This document shows, one piece after another, positions 58,114 through 64,000 of a stretch of 64,000 nucleotides of DNA. A program made the position numbers and the translations under genes. The DNA is from Linnemannia hyalina (Eukaryota; Mortierellomycota; Mortierellomycetes; Mortierellales; Mortierellaceae), in the NCBI GenBank assembly GCA_019671135.1, contig JAHRHY010000004.1, positions 992,001 to 1,056,000 of the forward strand, read 5' to 3'. The stretch's first letter is position 1; every line of letters begins with the position of its first letter. The notes beneath the pieces were generated by a model that made no database searches, was not told the DNA's origin, and was given only the letters and a program-made list of their open reading frames with translations.

Positions 58114-58382
58114 ATGGTCAACCCTAACAAGAGAACTTGTTATGGTTGAGACCCCTACCGAACCGGCGTCGTGGTCATCTCATTGATTTCTGCTTTCTTC
58201 GGTGGTTTCGACATTGGCTCCACCGTGGCTGCACGAGTAACAATACAAGTAAGAGAGGCGACCGACGTTTGATCCGGTAAGTTTCTGAACTTCGCTGTCC
58301 TAATTCTCTCGATAAGGCGTCAAAGGCCATTTTTTTCTCCATGTACAGTACTATACTTGACCTCTGTCACCACTATCCTTGA
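58114..58382 (+). pseudogene. Truncated pseudogene of a membrane-protein gene
   Basis: The ATG opens MVNPNKRTCYG, then a TGA, then continues in the same frame as DPYRTGVVVISLISAFFGG and FDIGSTVAARVTIQ, up to a CAA|GTAAGA donor at 58248 in phase 0. An acceptor GATAAG leads to a second in-frame block, 58317-58382, reading ASKAIFFSMYSTILDLC and then a stop. The frame after the TGA is hydrophobic and coding-like, and a single TGG-to-TGA change would explain the stop. Nothing further of the protein remains. It appears to be a decayed copy of the 5' end of a membrane-protein gene; the family is not recognised. Confidence 0.5.
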
Positions 58383-58975
58383 AACGCGCCAATCGCGCAC
58401 AAAAATCAATTGCTAGAGCAAAAGACCACGTTACTTCATCTGCGTACGCATGTCAATACAGAAAAGGGAATAAGGGGCACTTCGTATCTCTCTCTCCTCC
58501 CCTCTCCAACCACTTTTGCACTGCAACCATGTCCTTTCCATTGACCACAAGGAACTCGTTCTCCGCCCCTCTTCCTCTTCTTCACCTGTGGCCTCTTTGT
58601 TCGACAGTGCTCACACCGCCTCTTCTCCACAACAATGGCAGTCACTTGACAGGTGATACCTTCTCCACAAAGCTTTCTCCACCATTCTTCTGTTCATTCA
58701 TACCCATTCCCTTCACCAATAACAGCAACCATCCACCACCATCACACTCGAACTTACTCGCTACTCCTACAGTACCAACAGTGATAACAAGAAACCCCGA
58801 GGACACTGATATTTGGACCCTCCCAGGACCAATTGACCAAAGAAGCGGACATCAAGACTCTTTTTCTGCACCAGCACGACACAGGTCAAAGGACGGCGAT
58901 ACCCACCAACAACAAGCTCTTGTCGCGTCAAGGAAAGCTAGACCACCAAAACATATACATACCACTGCTACCACA
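58383..58975. other. Leader/promoter region of the methyltransferase gene
   Basis: 593 nt, C/T-rich then A/C-rich. It is open in the methyltransferase frame, but the translation is low-complexity Pro/Ser/Thr/His and has no family match, so I treat it as promoter and 5' leader. Confidence 0.5.
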
Positions 58976-60189
58976 ATGTTGATGATTGAAGGTCCCAAGT
59001 TCTCAAGCTTCGACTTCTCGTCCTCCTCACAAGGCGGAGAACCATTTGAAATCAATGGTCACCGGATAATCCTGCCGCCAAAAGAAGCAGAAGGAGACCC
59101 GACCAAAGACATCAAAGAAGGAGACCAGCCAGATTCACAGGACGCAAAGGAAGTGCCACCACCAACACCACTATCCCATACCGCCAGCACCGCAAAGTCC
59201 GTCTGGGATTGCGTAAGTAACAACCAAATGGATCCAGACAATCAGTGCAAAAATCACGCAGTGTGGGAAAAGAAAATTCGCAAGGGGGGGCAAGCGTTTT
59301 TTTTTCTCACGTTGTTACACATCGTTTTTTTATCTGTTGTTCCTTGTAGAGTATTGTGCTGGCCAAGTACCTGGAATCGCTGGCCAACAAAACACAAGGA
59401 TTCTGGACCGACAAACGAGTCCTTGAACTTGTAAGTTTCCTACCTTCCTCTCTCTCGCTTTGTCTCCAGCCAAAAAAAAAAAAAAAAAATGAATGTTTTG
59501 TCATTAATCAACCAAGTATCCCCGTCTAACCCCATATACTCTGCTTTTTTGTCTGAATACAATAGGGCGCGGGGCAAGGAATTGTCTCCCTAAGCGCAGC
59601 GGCTCTGGGCGCCGAACGCGTCATCATGACAGACATCGATTCAGCAGTGCCCGCTCTCCAACGCGGAGTCCGCTTGAACGTATTCCAAACTCCACAGGTT
59701 CAAGTCACAGCCCTCGACTGGACCAATCGCTCACAAGCCTTACAACATATCTGGAACGACCTCCTTGCCACGTCGACGACGCCACCTTCTACAACGGCAG
59801 TAACGACGAAGCCGCGGCTGGACTATATATTGGCATCGGATGTGATCTGGGTCGACTATCTCGTCCCGGCACTAGTTGAGACGATCGCTGACTTAATGCA
59901 CATCTCCAAAGAACGACGGGACAGTGGAACACACCATCATCTCCAGTCGTCTTCTTCTCAGGACGAACAGACCACAACGCCGCGTCCACAGCCGCCGGTG
60001 CTACTGCTTGCGTACCAGTTCAGATCGACAAGAAGTGACCAGCTTTTGTTCGACTCGTTGGACCAACTCGGGCTCCAGAGGAAGAAAGTTACTCTGGATG
60101 GGGAGAACGCTGCCGACCAGGATTCTGTCTACATGGACTCTCAGTTCCGGAAACCCAACATAGCCATCTGGAAAGTCTGGAAAGAATAA
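58976..60189 (+). CDS. METTL21/EFM-type protein lysine methyltransferase
   Basis: Three exons: 58976-59212, 59350-59430, 59566-60189 (313 aa). It belongs to the seven-beta-strand Methyltransferase_16 family, whose members methylate lysines on chaperones and elongation factors. SAM-binding motif I is VLELGAGQGIVSLSAAALGAERVIMTDID, created by joining exon 2 to exon 3 across the LEL|GAGQG junction. VWDCSIVLAKYLE supplies the upstream family helix, and DYILASDVIWVDYLVPALVETI is the motif with the D-x-x-Y-like catalytic region (here SDVIW). An insertion of about 30 His/Ser/Gln/Thr residues near 225 lies in a loop. The substrate cannot be predicted. Upstream in-frame ATGs exist, but the family-like sequence starts at MLMIEGPKFSSFDF. 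Confidence 0.87.
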
Positions 60190-60631
60190 ATCATTATGAG
60201 CGAGTTTTTTTTTTTCTGGGTTGTTTTTGGTTTTATTTTTTGCATTTTTTTGTTTTTGTATTTTGTACACGAAGCAAAAAGAGTTAAGAGCAAGGGAAAA
60301 ACGGGGAAGGTAGTGGAGGAAGTAGAGCGTCAACAACAAAGAAAACGCCAAATCGAAGAAAGCAAAAACCAAGGAAAGAGAGCAAAAGTAAAAGGACTAC
60401 TAATCGTACTAGAAGCAAATATGAGTACGATCGTCTGCTTGAAAGAAAAGAGGAAATAAATGTGTTTTGGCTCGCAAATAAAAAAAAAAAACAGCGAGTA
60501 AGCAGATCGACCCATGCATGCCCTCCATCCAGAGCTGGCCTGCCTCGGATTCATCTCATCCATGTGTTGTAGTACTCACTCCCCTGCCTTCCAAGAAATC
60601 AAATATTGGTGAGGTTTTCCATTGACCTTGT
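60190..60631. other. Convergent 3' flanks of the methyltransferase and LSM4 genes
   Basis: 442 nt tail-to-tail. T-rich sequence follows the methyltransferase stop, and AATAAA hexamers occur at about 60455 and 60477. No gene is seen. Confidence 0.55.
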
Positions 60632-61990
60632 CTATGCCTGACTGGCACCGCGACCACCACGGCCACCACGCATTCCTCCTCCGCGGCCACCACGATCACC
60701 ACCACTGTTGTTATAGCCACCGCGTCCTGTCTTGTTATAATCTCCACGACCACCGCGGCCACCGCCACGACCGCCACGATCGCCACCCTGGTGAGAGTGG
60801 TGTCCTCCGCGCTGATCACCGCCGCTGTGTCCTGCTCCTCCGCGATTGCTGTTGCGTCCTCCAGCGACCCTTTGCTTGGCAGCATCCTCCTTGACCATGT
60901 CGATAATCTCATCAGGGACACGGAGATATTTAATCTACGAAAGATGTGTTGTCAAAGCCGAATTAGGTTAGCTATCAACTGTCTTTGGTTCTCCCGCGTT
61001 TGCGTAAGCAGATATGCGAAAATAATATGTTCAGACGTACGGTATTTCCTCTGATGTAGCATTCGGTCAAGCGCCAGAAACGATCGCCATCCTATCGAAA
61101 CATAAAACAGCAGCCAAGAGGTTAGTTCAATGTCTGACAATCGCACATTGAGCTGCTGAATAGTATGCGTCCTGCTAGTGTAATCGCGCCAGAGAAATGG
61201 CTCCTGCTGTGAGTTGCCGCTGCAGTGTGCTGCGTCAACTTTCACTAGGGATACCGTTCAATCGTTTTGTCGATAGTGCGCCGTCGATATTTTTTTAAGT
61301 CAAATAAAAGTCGATTCAAAAGTGCGCCCAAACGATGATGGCTCCTGATCTGTGCCCACTGGTTTGCCCAGCTGGCGTCAGCTGTTGGCGTCTTCATCAT
61401 TGCCTGCCTCCCTGCTCTTCTATATTTTCCTTCTCCTGTTGTGATCGATTCTTGACGACTTGTATCCAGAAAGGGAGCCTTACCGAGGAGGTCTGAATGA
61501 CCTCTCTGAGGGTCAAGTTCATCCAGTTATCGCAGTTGACCAAATGTCCGTTGAAGGTCTCGCCATTCTTCAGCTCCACCAACTAAGATAGTAAATAGAC
61601 AAGTGGGAAAAAAGGGGGTGAGCAAAGGTGTGTTCCTGATCTGCTGTTCCATCCGTTAACAATGCAACCAAGAGGCATTCTGGGGGTGTTCCAGAATCGA
61701 GTCCTTACTATTGGGTGAGTCTGGGATGTGTTCAACAAGGATAGAGGCAACTAGAAAAGTAGGAGGGAGAGAGAAGAGTGGGATGTGAGTACTAGGGCGG
61801 GTATGCTGGACAACGTGCACGTCCTTGAAAGTGTCCCCAGGACGATGAGGTGTGAGGAATCAACAAAAGGTAAAAAGAGCGATTTTGAATCCGCTTGTTG
61901 AGTCTGAGGATGGATGTCGAGTGTTGATGTGTTGCTGTTGTTACTGTTTGTCATAGGTAGTAGTGTGATGGTGCGTGCATGCCCTACCAT
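60632..61990 (-). CDS. LSM4: U6 snRNA-associated Sm-like protein LSm4
   Basis: Five coding exons: 61988-61990, 61709-61750, 61484-61582, 61041-61091, 60632-60934 (165 aa). LSm4 is part of the LSm2-8 ring on U6 snRNA (splicing) and the LSm1-7 ring (mRNA decay). The rebuilt protein starts [15 protein letters not shown], then Sm1 [22 protein letters not shown] and Sm2 [21 protein letters not shown], collinear with human LSm4. The C-terminal 80 residues are an RGG/GGRGG low-complexity tail of the kind linked to P-body assembly. The first coding exon is only the ATG, at an ATG|GTAGGG donor. The ending of exon 2 gives THPI where human has HPM. It is divergent from the aquaporin gene. Confidence 0.93.
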
Positions 61991-62624
61991 GGCTGTGTGT
62001 AAAGTTACTTAAAAGAAAAAAAAAGAAGAGTAAAAAGAAGAGTGTAGAGCATCTCCACCACTCAGTCGTCGATTCGCGCTCAAGTGAGCGAGCGAGTGGA
62101 AGTGGGGACGAGCGACTTAGGAGTCGAAAAATATGATGTCACGGTAGATAATTTGGAAGCGTGTTCTGCGCAAACGCGCGACGATTGATGAGACGCGAGA
62201 TTTTTCATTTTTTTTTGTAGTGCAGGCAATAGGTGAAACTCGAATGGTATTCAGCCACAGACAGGCGAGGCATAGGCAGACAGGCCCCAACGCGCCTAGA
62301 AGAAAAAAAACTTTTTTTGCTACTTTGGTCTCAAGTTCATTGATGACTTAACGAGTCGAACGAATGGGTAAACCAACGACGAGCGATCGAGCGGAGATCC
62401 GCGTGATGAGAATCTCCTTCAATTTCTTTCACCTTTTTTCTCTCTTCTTCTACCTTTACTTCCACTTTCGCCCTTCGCCTCTCCACATTTCCCATCATTC
62501 CTTTATTGTCTCGCCCTAATTCAACTCTTCCTCACCCCCGCTTCCAACAGCGACTCCTCTGCACTACCTTAATAAACCTTTCCTACATTCACACCCGCAC
62601 GACTACTTGTCAGCGTAATATATT
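61991..62624. other. Bidirectional promoter between LSM4 and aquaporin
   Basis: 634 nt head-to-head. Plus-strand G/A-rich sequence (62010-62050) borders LSM4 and C/T-rich sequence (62420-62560) borders the aquaporin, as expected from gene orientation. No TATA box or coding region is seen. Confidence 0.6.
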
Positions 62625-63940
62625 ATGAGGTCACACGGTTCCGCTAAAGGATGGGCTATTCAGTCCCTCGCCGAGCTCATCGGCACGGCCATGTACATGT
62701 ATCTCGCTATCGGAGGTGCTGACGCCGTCAACCGCGCAACAAACGGACAGTCGTAAGTTGACAAGCAGGCATAAACAATGTGGCTTTGATTCCGCTATCA
62801 TGCTCGCCATCTACATGAACATTGAAGAAAATGTTGCGATCTTTCTTTGCTGACAACTGCCTTGACTATTGACGAACATAGTGGCGCTCTCGGACAGGCG
62901 TTCGCGTTCGGTATTGCGCTCATTGTCACCGCATGGGCCTTTTTCCGCATCTCTGGAGCCCACTTCAACCCAGCGATCAGTTTCTCGTCCTTGATCACTG
63001 GCCACCTTAATATCCCCAAGTTCGTCATGTACTTCATTGCGCAGATCTTGGGAGCTATGCTCGGAATTGCCTTGGTCCGTGGTACAACTCCTAGTAGTGA
63101 AACCATCGGACAAGTCAACGAGTTGGTATGTCATTTTTTCGATACACGCGTGCGAGCGTGACTGAGAGCTGTGTCACTCAAAGAGAAAAGTGAAATGGCT
63201 TAGTGAAACATATTTTTTTGATTTGCCACCAATTATTTTTCTTTCTTACAGATCATCACCTCATCCAATCAAATTAACGATCGTTACCCATAGGCCAATG
63301 GTCAGGGCATTGCTCGCGGTTTCTTCCTCGAGTTCTTCCTGACAACCATCCTCTGCTTTGTCTACCACATGATCGTCCACGAGAAAAACCGCTCGACCTT
63401 CATGTCTGCCCTCCCCTACGGTCTGGCCATCTTCTCCTGCCACCTCTTTGCCTACCGTTACACCACTGCCGCTATCAACCCCGCCCGTGCCTTCGGTACC
63501 TCCGTTGTTGCCCGCTGGTTCTCCAGGGACCACTGGATCTTTTGGTTCGGGTAGGTCTTTCTTCATCTTTTTCAGCCTGCTGTTGTCACACAAGTGATAA
63601 TTGCAAAGTAAATACGATTAGAACTGTTGCCTAATACATCCTCTATGCTAATTTTCTTCCAATGCGACATAGACCTCTCTGCGGTGCTATCTTGGCTGCC
63701 AGTCTTCACATTTTGTTCCGCTACTTGGACTTTGATTACTACTCCGCCGGTATTGATGCCGAGAACCAGGCGCAGTACCAGCGTGCCCAGAACGCCGTTA
63801 ACGGTACTAAGCAGACCAACACCAGCCCCAACAACGGTGGCCACTATGACCAGAACGTCAACTACAGCGACAACAATGCCAGCTACAACAACAATGGTCA
63901 GCATCACACCACCAATACTACGGCTACTGGCGGTCGCTAA
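62625..63940 (+). CDS. Orthodox-type aquaporin (MIP family)
   Basis: Four exons: 62625-62752, 62882-63125, 63294-63550, 63673-63940 (298 aa). Membrane water channel with six hydrophobic segments. Both half-helix motifs are canonical: HFNPAIS (NPA at about 72-74) and INPARAFG (NPA at about 186-188). His174 in SCHLFAYRYTTAAINPAR and Arg189 match the aromatic/Arg filter of water-selective aquaporins rather than aquaglyceroporins. The N-terminal tail is short. The cytosolic C-terminal tail of about 60 residues is Asn/Gln/Thr-rich (NGTKQTNTSPNNGG...) and ends in GGR. Water permeation is known for the family; osmotic or freeze-stress use is inference. The gene is complete within the window. Confidence 0.94.
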
Positions 63941-64000
63941 AAGACATTTGGTAGCTGGAACGAATGTTATCCACTTGCAGCTTCTGGTATAGATAGTTGT

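Noticed and set aside
58379..58975. Upstream extension of the methyltransferase frame
   Set aside because: The added sequence is Pro/Ser/Thr/His low complexity with a non-ATG opening and lacks family homology; treated as leader.
1..64000. Transposons, CRISPR arrays, viral insertions, biosynthetic clusters
   Set aside because: No transposase, reverse transcriptase, terminal repeats, capsid-like or polyketide/peptide synthetase sequence was seen on either strand.

Overview
The window is eukaryotic, intron-rich fungal nuclear DNA. Every multi-exon gene can be rebuilt from short introns (mostly 60-350 nt) with GTRAGT-like donors, CTAAC-type branch sites and YAG acceptors. The gene set is fungal: Zn2Cys6 regulator, neutral trehalase with calcium-binding N-terminus, GPI-anchored Cu-only superoxide dismutase, SEY1, and Q-rich proteins encoded by CAG/CAA runs. 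Together with an SLC41-type Mg2+ transporter and a GMPPA-type pyrophosphorylase paralogue, this suggests an early-diverging filamentous fungus, perhaps Mortierellomycota/Mucoromycota. The phylum is inference. No transposon, CRISPR array, rRNA or convincing tRNA was seen.

Layout, left half. 0-4 kb: end of a coiled-coil protein, then 3.5 kb of pyrimidine-rich gene-poor DNA with two candidate short first exons. 4.2-7.1 kb (+): FCP1-like HAD phosphatase. 7.5-8.7 kb (-): mevalonate diphosphate decarboxylase. 10-12.6 kb (+): SLC41 Mg2+ transporter. 13.4-14.1 kb (+): ribosomal stalk protein P2. 14.4-23.7 kb: a tight minus-strand run of GMPPA-like, NSE2 SUMO ligase, SEY1 and Cu-only SOD. 24.7-26 kb: an orphan terminal exon (-) and a small secreted-peptide candidate (+). 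26.2-35.6 kb (-): PX/DUF3818 protein, TRAPPC2L/Tca17 and DNA polymerase delta catalytic subunit.

Right half. 36.3 kb (+): CsbD/Hmp1-like stress protein. 37.2-40.6 kb (-): neutral trehalase. 41.8-43.0 kb (-): copper chaperone for SOD1. 43.9-45.5 kb (+): Q-rich three-TM protein of unknown function. 45.5-55.2 kb: a gene desert of nearly 10 kb with a few orphan ATG-plus-donor exons. 55.2-57.2 kb (+): Zn2Cys6 factor with a TATA box 1.2 kb upstream. 58.1 kb: pseudogene fragment. 59-60.2 kb (+): METTL21-type methyltransferase. 60.6-62.0 kb (-): LSM4. 62.6-63.9 kb (+): aquaporin.

Most genes are housekeeping: isoprenoid and GDP-mannose supply, ER fusion and trafficking, replication and repair, splicing. 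A stress theme runs through trehalase, the CsbD-like protein, the extracellular Cu-only SOD, the CCS chaperone and the aquaporin, but nothing shows co-regulation. Nearly all genes have a pyrimidine-rich tract on the coding strand just before the start codon. I used this, with splice phase, to choose starts and to flag candidate exons.
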